Assembly (NCBI GenBank): GCA_031289625.1
Contig: JAITPB010000192.1
Location: forward strand, 1 to 19,161
Length of the DNA: 19,161 bases
Direction of reading: 5' to 3'
Source: Clostridiales bacterium
Lineage (GTDB): Bacteria; Bacillota; Clostridia; Lachnospirales; WQUN01
Shown here piece after piece: positions 1-6,827 of this stretch (position 1 is its first letter; each line of letters begins with the position of its first letter). Under the pieces are notes generated by a model. That model saw only the letters and a program-made list of their open reading frames with translations, ran no database searches and had not been told where the DNA came from. The position numbers and the translations under genes were made by a program.

Positions 1-94
1 TAAGCCCGATAAGCTGTTTCAGCAATTCAGGATAATTCACAAACACCATTTTGAACAGTGTATCATTCGTAAATTTAAATTCAAGTTCAGTCAC
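1..94 (-). CDS. Rpn family PD-(D/E)XK nuclease/transposase, N-terminus only (runs off the left edge)
   Basis: Reading the minus strand from a GTG at 94 gives 31 codons that begin VTELEFKFTNDTLFKMVF and continue with NYPELLKQLIGL before the window ends. From memory, the FTND-TLFKMVF-PELL pattern is the characteristic start of the Rpn (recombination-promoting nuclease, 'transposase_31'/PD-(D/E)XK) family common in Clostridia. A GGAGGGG ribosome site lies 7 nt upstream of the GTG, which decides the start. The catalytic core lies outside the window, so it cannot be said whether the gene is intact. The C-terminal piece of a similar family occurs at the right end of the window. Confidence 0.7.
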   Translation of the reverse strand, partial: MTELEFKFTNDTLFKMVFVNYPELLKQLIGL

Positions 95-97
95 AGG

Positions 98-299
98 TAA
101 ACCCCTCCATATACAGCCTCGTATATCATAGAAGCGGCAAAATCATAAAAAACTTGAAATGGGGCCAGCGCTGACGAGAGAAAAAATCGCTAAGGTAACT
201 GGGTGCCTTAAACCTTAACCTGGTGACATTGCTACTATATCGGCTTTCGGGGTACGCCAAAATTCTGCATGGCGATGAACTGCCGCTCTTCTTTCTGCT
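98..299. other. Intergenic spacer with no recognised gene
   Basis: About 200 bases lie between the start of the Rpn gene and the 3' end of yjbQ. I see no credible reading frame. TAAGGT (191-196) and ACCTTA (212-217) can pair into a weak stem with a 15-nt loop, and there is no U-tract that would make it a clear terminator for yjbQ. The promoter of the left-hand Rpn gene must lie here, but no strong -35/-10 pair stands out. Confidence 0.4.
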
Positions 300-716
300 C
301 TACTCGCCAATAATTTTGACCAGAATTCTTTTGTCGCGCAGCCCATCAAACTCGCCATAGAAAATTTGTTCCCAGACGCCGAAATCCAACTTGCTGTTTG
401 TCACAGCAATGACAGTCTCCCGTCCCATGACCGTCCGCTTCAAGTGCGCATCTGCGTTATCCTCATATCCATTGTGATCGTATTGTTCATAAGGTTTTTC
501 AGGCGCCAGTTTTTCCAGCCAGCGTTCAAAATCCCGGTGCAAGCCGCTCTCGTTATCATTGATGAAGACGCTGGCGGTGATATTCATGGCGTTGACCAGC
601 ACGAGGCCTTCCTTCACGCCGCTTTCCAGAAGCGCCGCTTCAACATCCGGCGTGATATTAATGTACGCGCGGCGCGTGCGGGTATGAAAGTGAAGTTCCT
701 TGCGATAACTTTTCAC
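300..716 (-). CDS. yjbQ: YjbQ-family (UPF0047) secondary thiamine-phosphate synthase-like protein
   Basis: This 138-aa product has the usual length of the YjbQ/UPF0047 family, a single compact domain. Recognisable family features are the N-terminal strand with FHTRTRRAYINIT, the NITASVFIND segment, GLHRDFERWLEKLAP, and the YDHN...EDNADAHLKRTVMGRE block with conserved acidic and histidine residues, followed by W-Q-I-YGEFDG-R near the C-terminus. Family members have been reported to have weak thiamine-phosphate synthase activity, but the true role is not settled. It is probably cytosolic. The start is a GTG (complement of 714-716) with an AAGGAGG ribosome site 6 nt upstream. The gene is divergent from ruvA, with a perfect 13-bp palindrome between them. 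Confidence 0.88.
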   Translation of the reverse strand: MKSYRKELHFHTRTRRAYINITPDVEAALLESGVKEGLVLVNAMNITASVFINDNESGLHRDFERWLEKLAPEKPYEQYDHNGYEDNADAHLKRTVMGRETVIAVTNSKLDFGVWEQIFYGEFDGLRDKRILVKIIGE

Positions 717-767
717 TTGAATCCTCCTTAATTCTTTCGCTGTGGGGCAGATTTGTATTGGTGTGAT

Positions 768-780
768 CCTAATGATTAGG
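768..780. promoter_or_regulatory. Perfect 13-bp palindrome in the yjbQ-ruvA divergent region
   Basis: CCTAAT-G-ATTAGG is a perfect inverted repeat (6+1+6) between the divergent yjbQ and ruvA genes, about 50 bp from each start region. Its size and symmetry suit a dimeric repressor. I cannot name the regulator. Confidence 0.35.
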
Positions 781-823
781 AAAGAAAAGAAAACAAATCA
801 AGCTACCCAAAAAGTGCGCGATG

Positions 824-832
824 TGGTATAAT
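824..832 (+). promoter_or_regulatory. Extended -10 promoter of ruvAB
   Basis: TGG-TATAAT (824-832) is a perfect extended -10 element. No consensus -35 lies 17 bp upstream, which is typical of extended -10 promoters. Transcription would begin near 839, giving a leader of about 50 nt before the ruvA ATG at 888. Confidence 0.6.
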
Positions 833-887
833 CATCCTATTATACACGGAACGCGGGTCCATATCCAGCGCTGCGAAGGAGAACCGT

Positions 888-1499
888 ATGATTTCTTACG
901 TCAAAGGGGTTTTGGAACAAATTTTGGAAAACGCGGCCGTCGTGGAGAATCATGGGATAGGATACCTCGTTCACATGCCGGTCAGCGCGCTGGGAAAACT
1001 GCCGGGCCAAGGCGAACCGGTACAATTATACACGAATCTGCAAATCAAAGAGGACGGCGCGTTTCTGTACGGCTTTCCCACAGCGGAAGAAAGCGGTATG
1101 TTCGCGTTGCTGACCGCCGTCACTGGCGTGGGGCCGAAAGTGGCTCTGGGTATTTTATCCAGCCTGTCGCCCGCGCAGGTGATCGCTGCGATCCTGTCAG
1201 ACGATACGGAGGCTTTTTGCAAAATACCCCGCATGGGGAAAAAAAACGCCCAGCGCATTTGTTTGGAATTGCGCGATAAAATCAAAACCGCCGGCGCCCT
1301 GGCGGCAACCGCGGCCGGCAGCCAGCAACATCTAACCATGTCCGCCCAGGAAAGACAAGACGCGGCGGACGCGCTGATCGCGCTGGGCTATGGACGCGGC
1401 GAGGCGATCAAAGCCGTCATGGAAGTGGCGCTGGAAGATATGAAGACGGAGCAGATTATCCGGCTGGCCTTGAAAAAATTAGCCGCTGCGAATAGATAG
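888..1499 (+). CDS. ruvA: Holliday junction branch migration complex subunit RuvA
   Basis: RuvA binds four-way DNA junctions as a tetramer and loads the RuvB motor. The 203-aa length is normal. Domain I, an OB fold, covers residues 1-63 (MISYVKGVLE, then YTNLQIKEDG-LYGF). Domain II has two helix-hairpin-helix motifs, TGVGPKVAL at 79-87 and IPRMGKKNAQRI at 113-124. A flexible Ala/Gly-rich linker runs from about 134 to 148. Domain III (about 153-203) is the RuvB-contacting UBA-like bundle with ALGYGRGEAIKAV. The ATG at 888 follows a GAAGGAGAA ribosome site. ruvB begins 31 bp downstream, so the two form an operon. ruvC is not in the window. Confidence 0.97.
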   Translation: MISYVKGVLEQILENAAVVENHGIGYLVHMPVSALGKLPGQGEPVQLYTNLQIKEDGAFLYGFPTAEESGMFALLTAVTGVGPKVALGILSSLSPAQVIAAILSDDTEAFCKIPRMGKKNAQRICLELRDKIKTAGALAATAAGSQQHLTMSAQERQDAADALIALGYGRGEAIKAVMEVALEDMKTEQIIRLALKKLAAANR

Positions 1500-1530
1500 C
1501 CGTCAGAAGGCGATAAAGGAGGCAGCCGCC

Positions 1531-2526
1531 TTGTCTGAGCGGATCATTGCCACGGACTTCAAAGAAGAAGACCAGGACATCGAGTTAAAGCTGAGGCCGG
1601 ACTCTTTTGAGGGATACATAGGACAGGAAAAAATCAAAAGCAATATGAAAGTATTTATTCAGGCCGCGCAGCAAAGAGGGGAGACGCTGGATCACGTTCT
1701 CCTTTACGGGCAGCCCGGCTTGGGCAAGACGACCCTTTCGGGGATCATCGCCAATCAAATGAGAGCCAAAATAAAAGCCACCTCCGGCCCGGCCATTGAG
1801 CGCGCGGGGGATATGGCGGCGGTATTAAACGAATTAAATGAAGGGGACATTCTGTTCATTGACGAAATCCACCGGCTAAACCGTTCCATTGAAGAAATTC
1901 TGTATCCCGCGATGGAGGATTACGTTCTGGACATTGTCATTGGCAAAGGGCCTTCCGCCAAAAGCATCCGGCTGGAGCTGCCTAAGTTTACCCTCATCGG
2001 CGCGACGACGCGGATTGGTCTGCTGACCGCGCCGCTGAGAGACCGGTTTGGCGTTATCCATCATCTGGAGCCATACGCCGTGGAAGAACTCATTCAAATT
2101 CTGCATCGATCCGCGCGGGTGCTGTCCGTTGAAATGATGGAAGAGGGAGCGGCGGAGATCGCCAGGCGTTCCCGGGGGACGCCGCGCATCGCCAACCGTC
2201 TGCTCAAAAGAGTCAGAGATTTCGCGCAGGTGCGTTATGACGGCGTGATCACCGAAGATGTGGCAAAACAATCCCTGAACTTGTTGGAAGTGGATCCGAT
2301 GGGGCTGGACGCGCTGGACAAAAAAATGCTGCGCGCCATCATCGAAAAATTCGGCGGCGGCCCGGTTGGGCTGGATACGCTGGCCGCATCCATAGACGAA
2401 GAGTGCGATACGCTAGAAGACGTGTCTGAACCATACCTGCTGCAGATCGGGTTCATTCAGCGCACGCCGCGCGGCAGAATCGTGACGGAATTGGGGCGCG
2501 GTCATCTGCGGCTTTCGCCCGGCTGA
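1531..2526 (+). CDS. ruvB: Holliday junction branch migration DNA helicase RuvB
   Basis: RuvB is the AAA+ hexameric motor that pumps duplex DNA through RuvA-bound junctions. The 331-aa length is typical. Visible parts are Walker A GQPGLGKTT at 60-68 (Gln where many homologues have GPPGLGKT), Walker B with DEIH at 111-114, sensor 1 GATTR at 157-161, the arginine finger in LRDRFG at about 170, sensor 2 in GTPRIANRLLKR, and the C-terminal winged-helix DNA-binding domain ending EPYLLQIGFIQRTPRGR. The start is TTG at 1531, fixed by an AAAGGAGG ribosome site about 8 nt upstream and by the usual family N-terminus. It is co-transcribed with ruvA. Confidence 0.97.
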   Translation: MSERIIATDFKEEDQDIELKLRPDSFEGYIGQEKIKSNMKVFIQAAQQRGETLDHVLLYGQPGLGKTTLSGIIANQMRAKIKATSGPAIERAGDMAAVLNELNEGDILFIDEIHRLNRSIEEILYPAMEDYVLDIVIGKGPSAKSIRLELPKFTLIGATTRIGLLTAPLRDRFGVIHHLEPYAVEELIQILHRSARVLSVEMMEEGAAEIARRSRGTPRIANRLLKRVRDFAQVRYDGVITEDVAKQSLNLLEVDPMGLDALDKKMLRAIIEKFGGGPVGLDTLAASIDEECDTLEDVSEPYLLQIGFIQRTPRGRIVTELGRGHLRLSPG

Positions 2527-2604
2527 GCGCGCGTATCATTCGGGGTCGATCCGGCTACACTAGGATACGGATATTTTTCCATCCTGTAGCAGAGGAGGAT
2601 CGGA

Positions 2605-4689
2605 TTGACAGCGCCCAGAAGGGGATTTATTATTTTTGCCGGGATTGTCATGGCGGGATCGATTTTGCTCATCGCCGCCGCCGTGGCGATGCCGGCCAGC
2701 GCTGGCTTTGGCGCGAATACAGTGCAGACGGAAACGGCTCTGCGGCAGACCATTGTCTCACAGGTCAGCGCCAAGGGTACGGTAGGTTTTGTTCACACGG
2801 ACATGGTCTATCCGCAGACGCATTCCAAAATTCAGAACATCCATGTCCAGGAAGGGGATAAAGTCGTCCGGGGCGATTTGCTTCTGGAATATGACGGCAA
2901 AACGATGGAAGCCCTCCAGGATCAACGCGCGGATGCGCAATTATCGCTCAAATCGGCGCAAATCAATCTGCAGGCGGCGCAGCTGCCCGCGTCCGCCGCG
3001 GAAAAGATGCAAGCGGAAGCCAGCGTGAACCAGGCCCGGAAAGCCGAAAAGGACATTCAATCGCAAATGGATCAGTCCGACATTTCTATCGCGCAATTGA
3101 AACGAAGCCGGGAAGCGACGCGCAAACGCTGTGAAGACGCCGAAACCCTGTTTAACAACGGCGTTATCTCCCAAAATGAATTGGATTCACTCCAAAACAA
3201 TCTGCAAAATCTAAACGATGAGATCGACGCGGCGCAGACGCGCAAAAACACCATACTGACGGACGTGCCAGCCGCCGCGGAAGCCCTGCGGGCCGCGCAG
3301 GAACAGTATGATTCCATTGTCAACCGGGGAAGCGATCCCAAAGTGCAGAACCAAATCAGCGCTTTGCAGGTGGCTGTCGATCAGGCGAACCTGAAAATTT
3401 CGCAGATCCAAAAGCAGATAGATGATTTTAAAACGCGGGAAGTTTCTGATTTTAACGGCACAGTGATTGGCGTTTACGCAAAAGAAGGCGATATGTCCGA
3501 TTTAGCCCGCGCGTTGATCGAGATCGCGGATGTCTCGGTGCGAAACCTGGTGATTCGGATTGACGTTCCGGAAGCGGACGCCAAGTACCTGGACGTGGGG
3601 CAGGAAGCGCGCATTAAGGGCGCGGCTTTAGGCGGCGCGGTGTATAAAGGAAAAGTCAGCAAAGTGTATCCGCTGGCCGAGCAAAAATTGATCGGGGAAA
3701 ATACGCAAACTGTTTTGACTGCGGAGATAACGCCTGCCGAAGAAAATATAAATGTAAAATTGCGCGCGGGCTATTCCATCGAAACGGATATCGTCACGAA
3801 AATTATGATTGACGCGGTTGTGGTTCCGCTGGACGCCATCCTCAGCGATAGTAACGGCGGGCATTACGCGTATGTTTGCCGCCCGGACGGCGCCGTGGAA
3901 AAGCGAAGCGTTGAGATGGGCGAGACGTCCGGCGCTTATGCGCAGGCCGGCGGGATCCAGGAGGGGGAAAAAGTCATTATCAATCCCGGCCCGCAAATCA
4001 AAGACGGTGTTTTCGTAAAACCAGCTGCACGAACAAACGGGTCCTCGGGCCCGTATTACATATTCAGGAGGTTTGTGATGTTTCTTTTGAAGAAGATACA
4101 GTATAATGCTCCCGTGATTTTGACCTACACACTTTTTTCGCTCGTTATTTTGGGCATAAGCTTTTTGACCAACGGCGGATCCAACCGTCTGTTCTTCAGC
4201 GTCTATCGCGCCTCGTTTACAAATCCGCTGACCTATGTCCGGCTCTTTACCCATGTGGCCGGGCACGTGGACTTGAATCATTTTTGCGGCAATTTTTTGC
4301 TCATCCTGCTGATTGGCCCCATGCTGGAAGAAAAGTATGGATCGCGGGCGCTGCTGCTTATGATGGGCGTCACCGCCGCGATCACGGGCGGCGTTTTTAT
4401 TCTGATTTCCGGCAGCGCGATGCTGCTGGGCGCCAGCGGCGTGGTATTTATGATGATTCTGCTCAGCTCTTATGTAAACCTCAAAAAGGGTCGCATTCCA
4501 TTGACGCTGCTCTTGGTGATCGTCGTTTTTATTGGCCAGGAGGCGGTGCAGGGCGTGACCGCCGCGGACAATATCTCTCATCTGTCGCATATCATCGGCG
4601 GCTTGTGCGGCGCCGCGCTGGGATATTTTATGAACCGCGGCAAGTTGGAAGGCAATCGCGCCGAAGCGGAAGGCATGGGCTATGCCTGA
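2605..4689 (+). CDS. HlyD/MFP-type efflux adaptor whose frame continues without a stop into a rhomboid protease
   Basis: Residues 1-477 form a membrane-fusion adaptor: an N-terminal membrane anchor (about 8-30), a lipoyl half (about 60-100, with IQNIHVQEGDKVVRGDLL), a long Ala/Gln-rich coiled-coil hairpin (about 103-283), the second lipoyl half (DFNGTVIGVYAKEGD), a beta-barrel, and a membrane-proximal domain ending near VFVKPA. Such adaptors normally serve a MacB-type ABC exporter, but no partner is present. There is no stop after the adaptor. The same frame runs through 14 linker residues into a complete rhomboid whose own ATG is codon 492. A single-span adaptor puts its C-terminus outside, whereas a six-helix rhomboid needs its N-terminus inside. 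I therefore suspect two functional products rather than one fusion. The TTG start is supported by a GAGGAGG site at 2592-2598. Confidence 0.8.
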   Translation: MTAPRRGFIIFAGIVMAGSILLIAAAVAMPASAGFGANTVQTETALRQTIVSQVSAKGTVGFVHTDMVYPQTHSKIQNIHVQEGDKVVRGDLLLEYDGKTMEALQDQRADAQLSLKSAQINLQAAQLPASAAEKMQAEASVNQARKAEKDIQSQMDQSDISIAQLKRSREATRKRCEDAETLFNNGVISQNELDSLQNNLQNLNDEIDAAQTRKNTILTDVPAAAEALRAAQEQYDSIVNRGSDPKVQNQISALQVAVDQANLKISQIQKQIDDFKTREVSDFNGTVIGVYAKEGDMSDLARALIEIADVSVRNLVIRIDVPEADAKYLDVGQEARIKGAALGGAVYKGKVSKVYPLAEQKLIGENTQTVLTAEITPAEENINVKLRAGYSIETDIVTKIMIDAVVVPLDAILSDSNGGHYAYVCRPDGAVEKRSVEMGETSGAYAQAGGIQEGEKVIINPGPQIKDGVFVKPAARTNGSSGPYYIFRRFVMFLLKKIQYNAPVILTYTLFSLVILGISFLTNGGSNRLFFSVYRASFTNPLTYVRLFTHVAGHVDLNHFCGNFLLILLIGPMLEEKYGSRALLLMMGVTAAITGGVFILISGSAMLLGASGVVFMMILLSSYVNLKKGRIPLTLLLVIVVFIGQEAVQGVTAADNISHLSHIIGGLCGAALGYFMNRGKLEGNRAEAEGMGYA
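4037..4054 (+). other. GC-rich hairpin at the HlyD/rhomboid junction
   Basis: ACGGGTCC TC GGGCCCGT is self-complementary apart from one T-G wobble and forms a stem of about 7 bp with a tetraloop. It sits exactly between the end of the adaptor fold and the rhomboid ribosome site. No U-tract follows, so it is not a standard terminator. It may stall ribosomes or influence processing. Confidence 0.35.
4078..4689 (+). CDS. Rhomboid family intramembrane serine protease (internal start within the longer HlyD frame)
   Basis: Starting at the ATG at 4078 gives a 203-aa protein of normal stand-alone bacterial rhomboid size, preceded by a perfect AGGAGG ribosome site (4066-4071) with 6-nt spacing. This is much better than chance for an internal methionine. 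Six hydrophobic segments are visible. The active-site serine lies in GASG (Ser120 in this numbering). The catalytic histidine lies in SHIIGG (His171). The HFCGNF segment carries the oxyanion-hole histidine and asparagine region. Rhomboids cleave membrane-protein helices within the bilayer; no substrate is evident here. The residues needed for catalysis look intact. Confidence 0.85.
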   Translation: MFLLKKIQYNAPVILTYTLFSLVILGISFLTNGGSNRLFFSVYRASFTNPLTYVRLFTHVAGHVDLNHFCGNFLLILLIGPMLEEKYGSRALLLMMGVTAAITGGVFILISGSAMLLGASGVVFMMILLSSYVNLKKGRIPLTLLLVIVVFIGQEAVQGVTAADNISHLSHIIGGLCGAALGYFMNRGKLEGNRAEAEGMGYA

Positions 4690-4714
4690 ACCGCCAGCGA
4701 AAAAAATTTCCACG

Positions 4715-4733
4715 ATTGTGCCTTTTTCACAAT
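4715..4733. promoter_or_regulatory. Inverted repeat touching the opp -35 box, possible operator
   Basis: ATTGTG (4715-4720) and CACAAT (4728-4733) are perfect inverted arms around a 7-nt CCTTTTT core, and the right arm touches the first base of the -35 box. The arms TTGTG/CACAA match the Rex (NADH-sensing repressor) half-sites, but the spacing is 7 rather than the usual 8, so identification is weak. An overlapping dyad, GTGCCTTT (4718-4725) and AAAGGCAC (4738-4745), spans the -35. Confidence 0.4.
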
Positions 4734-4761
4734 TGACAAAGGCACGGGAATGTAATATTAT
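4733..4761 (+). promoter_or_regulatory. Sigma-A-type promoter of the opp operon
   Basis: A perfect TTGACA (4733-4738) is followed after 17 bp by TATTAT (4756-4761). This is the best promoter in the window. Transcription would begin near 4768, leaving a leader of about 75 nt before oppB. Confidence 0.8.
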
Positions 4762-4815
4762 ATAAAATATTTTTCATCTTGCGGGTCATTTCTGATAAAA
4801 TCCATATCGCGAACG

Positions 4816-4849
4816 GAGGGGTTTTATGTTAAGAGGGGTTTTATGTTAA
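4816..4849 (+). repeat. 17-bp perfect tandem duplication of the oppB ribosome site and start codon
   Basis: GAGGGGTTTTATGTTAA occurs twice head to tail (4816-4832 and 4833-4849). Each copy contains a Shine-Dalgarno-like GAGGGG and an ATG-TTA. The two ATGs (4826 and 4843) are 17 bp apart and so in different frames. The upstream ATG opens a seven-codon frame (MLRGVLC) whose TAA at 4847-4849 overlaps the oppB start region. Removing one unit restores a single ordinary oppB start. Confidence 0.95.
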
Positions 4850-5754
4850 AATACGTTTCCATCCGTGTAATATCCGCTGTCGTCACTTTGTTTATTGTGA
4901 TCACCGCCACGTTTTTTTTGATGTTTCTCGTACCCGGCGGCCCGTTCCTGAGCGAGCGTGTGAATCAGCAAACCATTGATTTGATGAACAGAAAATACGG
5001 CTTGGATAAACCCCTTTACGTTCAGTATGGGAATTACCTCAAAAATATGCTCAAGGGCGATCTGGGCGTCAGCTACAAACGCAGAGGCTATACCATCACC
5101 GAGATCATTCTGGAAAAATTTCCTGTCTCCGCGCGTATGGGCGGCCTCGCCATCCTCACCGCACTCATCATCAGCGTGCCGCTGGGCATTTTAGCGGCCT
5201 ATAAGCGAAACACCCCGGTTGACCGCGTCATCATGATCATCTCCACCTTTGGTATGTCACTGCCGAGCTTTATCATATCGGTTACGCTGCTGTACATACT
5301 GGGCATGTGGCTGAAAGTCCTGCCCACCATCGGTCTGCAGACGCCCCAAAATTATATTATGCCTGTCATTGCCCTGGCCCTGAACCCCACCTGCTACATC
5401 ATCCGGCTCATGCGCTCCAGTATGCTGGACATTCAGGGCCAGGACTATTTGAAAACGGCGCGGGCCAAAGGTCTGCCGGAGATCCTTGTCCTTTTTAAAC
5501 ACGCGCTGAAAAACGCGGTGATTCCTGTCATCACGTATCTGGGTCCCATGACGACCGCCGTTTTAACCGGCAGTTTTGTTATCGAGAAAATTTTTTCCAT
5601 TCCCGGCTTGGGCAAATATTTCATCGACTCCATTTCGGGCAGGGACTATCCGATGATTATGGGCACTACGATTTTTTTCGCCGCGATTTTGATTGCCGCT
5701 AATTTAATTGTAGATATTTTGTACTCTGTGATGGATCCGCGGATTCAATACTAA
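4843..5754 (+). CDS. oppB: Oligopeptide ABC transporter permease OppB
   Basis: This 303-aa membrane protein is the first permease of a peptide importer. It has the OppB layout: a first helix at about 8-30 followed by VPGGPF, a soluble insert (about 35-95, with RKYGLDKPLYVQYGNYLKN), and five further helices. The EAA loop that docks on the ATPases is DYLKTARAKGLPEILVLFKH at 201-220. The C-terminal SIPGLGKYFIDSISGRDYP block is diagnostic of the family. The start at 4843 is chosen because the frame gives the normal MLKYVSIRVI N-terminus. It lies in the second copy of a 17-bp duplication, so a decoy start lies just upstream. It heads the five-gene opp operon. Confidence 0.95.
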   Translation: MLKYVSIRVISAVVTLFIVITATFFLMFLVPGGPFLSERVNQQTIDLMNRKYGLDKPLYVQYGNYLKNMLKGDLGVSYKRRGYTITEIILEKFPVSARMGGLAILTALIISVPLGILAAYKRNTPVDRVIMIISTFGMSLPSFIISVTLLYILGMWLKVLPTIGLQTPQNYIMPVIALALNPTCYIIRLMRSSMLDIQGQDYLKTARAKGLPEILVLFKHALKNAVIPVITYLGPMTTAVLTGSFVIEKIFSIPGLGKYFIDSISGRDYPMIMGTTIFFAAILIAANLIVDILYSVMDPRIQY

Positions 5755-5772
5755 GCGCCGGGGTGAGGAGAT

Positions 5773-6798
5773 ATGAAGCCAATCCATGAACGGGAAAAAC
5801 TGACGGGAGAACTGCGCATTCAGAAATATACCCAGCCGATGAGCCTGATGCTGAACATTGAGGACATCGCGCCCGCGACAGAGGACCAAAAGAAAAGCCG
5901 CGTCAAAATGCGTGAGAGTACCACATATTGGCAGGACGCCTTAAAAAGGTTCAGCCAGAATAAAGTCGCGATGGTGTCGTTTGGCATTATTGTTTTGATC
6001 GCCATATTTGCTTTTTTGGGGCCTTTGGCCGCGCCGTACACATACGAGCAGCAGATCCGGGGCAGTGAAAGGCTCTTTCCCTGCTTTGCGCATCCATTTG
6101 GCACGGACAATCTGGGCCGAGACATTCTGGTCAGGACGATGACGGGCACGCGCATTTCGCTGGCCATTGGCATTTTCTGCACGCTCATTGTTCTGGTCAT
6201 CGGAACGCTTGTGGGATCCGCCGCCGGATATTTGGGCGGATGGCTGGACAATATGATCATGCGCTTTTGTGAAATCTTGTATTCGGTTCCGGACATCTTG
6301 ATCATCATCATCCTGCAAATCAGCATGAAACGATTTTTGGACAGCGCGTTTCCCAATATGACGCTGGGCTCCGCCATGGTTTCTATTTTCATCGCCTTCG
6401 CGATGCTGTACTGGGTGAACATGGCGCGGATGGTGCGCGGGCAGATTCTTATCCTCAAGCAGTCGGAGTATGTGCTGGCGGCGAAGGCGCTGGGCGCGTC
6501 CGGCCGGCGGATCATTCAAAAGCATCTGCTTCCCAACGCGGTGGGCGCGATTATTGTCACGGCCATGTATCAAATCCCCGTAGCCATTTTTACGGAGAGC
6601 TTTTTGAGTTTTATGGGATTGGGCGCGTCGGCGCCGCTGGCTTCTTTGGGTTCGCTGGCGAATGATTCCCTGTCTGGCCTGGCCAGTTATCCTTATTTGA
6701 TGTTTTTTCCCGCTATGCTGATTTTGCTGATTATTTACGCCTTCAACCAATTCGGCGACGGCCTTCGGGACGCGCTGGATCCCCGGCTGAAAGAGTAG
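5773..6798 (+). CDS. oppC: Oligopeptide ABC transporter permease OppC
   Basis: The second permease of the importer has 341 aa. A hydrophilic N-terminal extension of about 60 residues precedes the first helix (about 64-85). The OppC/DppC hallmark HPFGTDNLGRDIL lies at about 107-119. Five further helices follow. The EAA loop is YVLAAKALGASGRRIIQKHLLP at about 233-254, and the end FGDGLRDALDPRLKE is typical. The start ATG at 5773 follows a GAGGAG ribosome site and lies 18 bp after oppB. The long N-terminal extension is also seen in many Gram-positive OppC proteins. Confidence 0.95.
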   Translation: MKPIHEREKLTGELRIQKYTQPMSLMLNIEDIAPATEDQKKSRVKMRESTTYWQDALKRFSQNKVAMVSFGIIVLIAIFAFLGPLAAPYTYEQQIRGSERLFPCFAHPFGTDNLGRDILVRTMTGTRISLAIGIFCTLIVLVIGTLVGSAAGYLGGWLDNMIMRFCEILYSVPDILIIIILQISMKRFLDSAFPNMTLGSAMVSIFIAFAMLYWVNMARMVRGQILILKQSEYVLAAKALGASGRRIIQKHLLPNAVGAIIVTAMYQIPVAIFTESFLSFMGLGASAPLASLGSLANDSLSGLASYPYLMFFPAMLILLIIYAFNQFGDGLRDALDPRLKE

Positions 6799-6827
6799 AA
6801 GCCTGACGAACGATTGGGAAAGGCGGG

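Noticed and set aside
191..217. Stem TAAGGT/ACCTTA considered as a structured RNA or terminator
   Set aside because: Only six pairs with a 15-nt loop and no U-tract; it does not resemble a riboswitch class I know.
3628..4713. Long minus-strand frame (361 codons) opposite the adaptor and rhomboid
   Set aside because: It lies wholly opposite well-supported genes, its product is low in recognisable folds and rich in His/Gln/Arg, and it has no ribosome site; it is a shadow of GC-skewed codon use.
5941..6750. Minus-strand frame of 269 codons opposite oppC
   Set aside because: The composition is extreme (Arg, His, Gln, Asn), with no membrane or domain features, and it is antisense to a clear permease.
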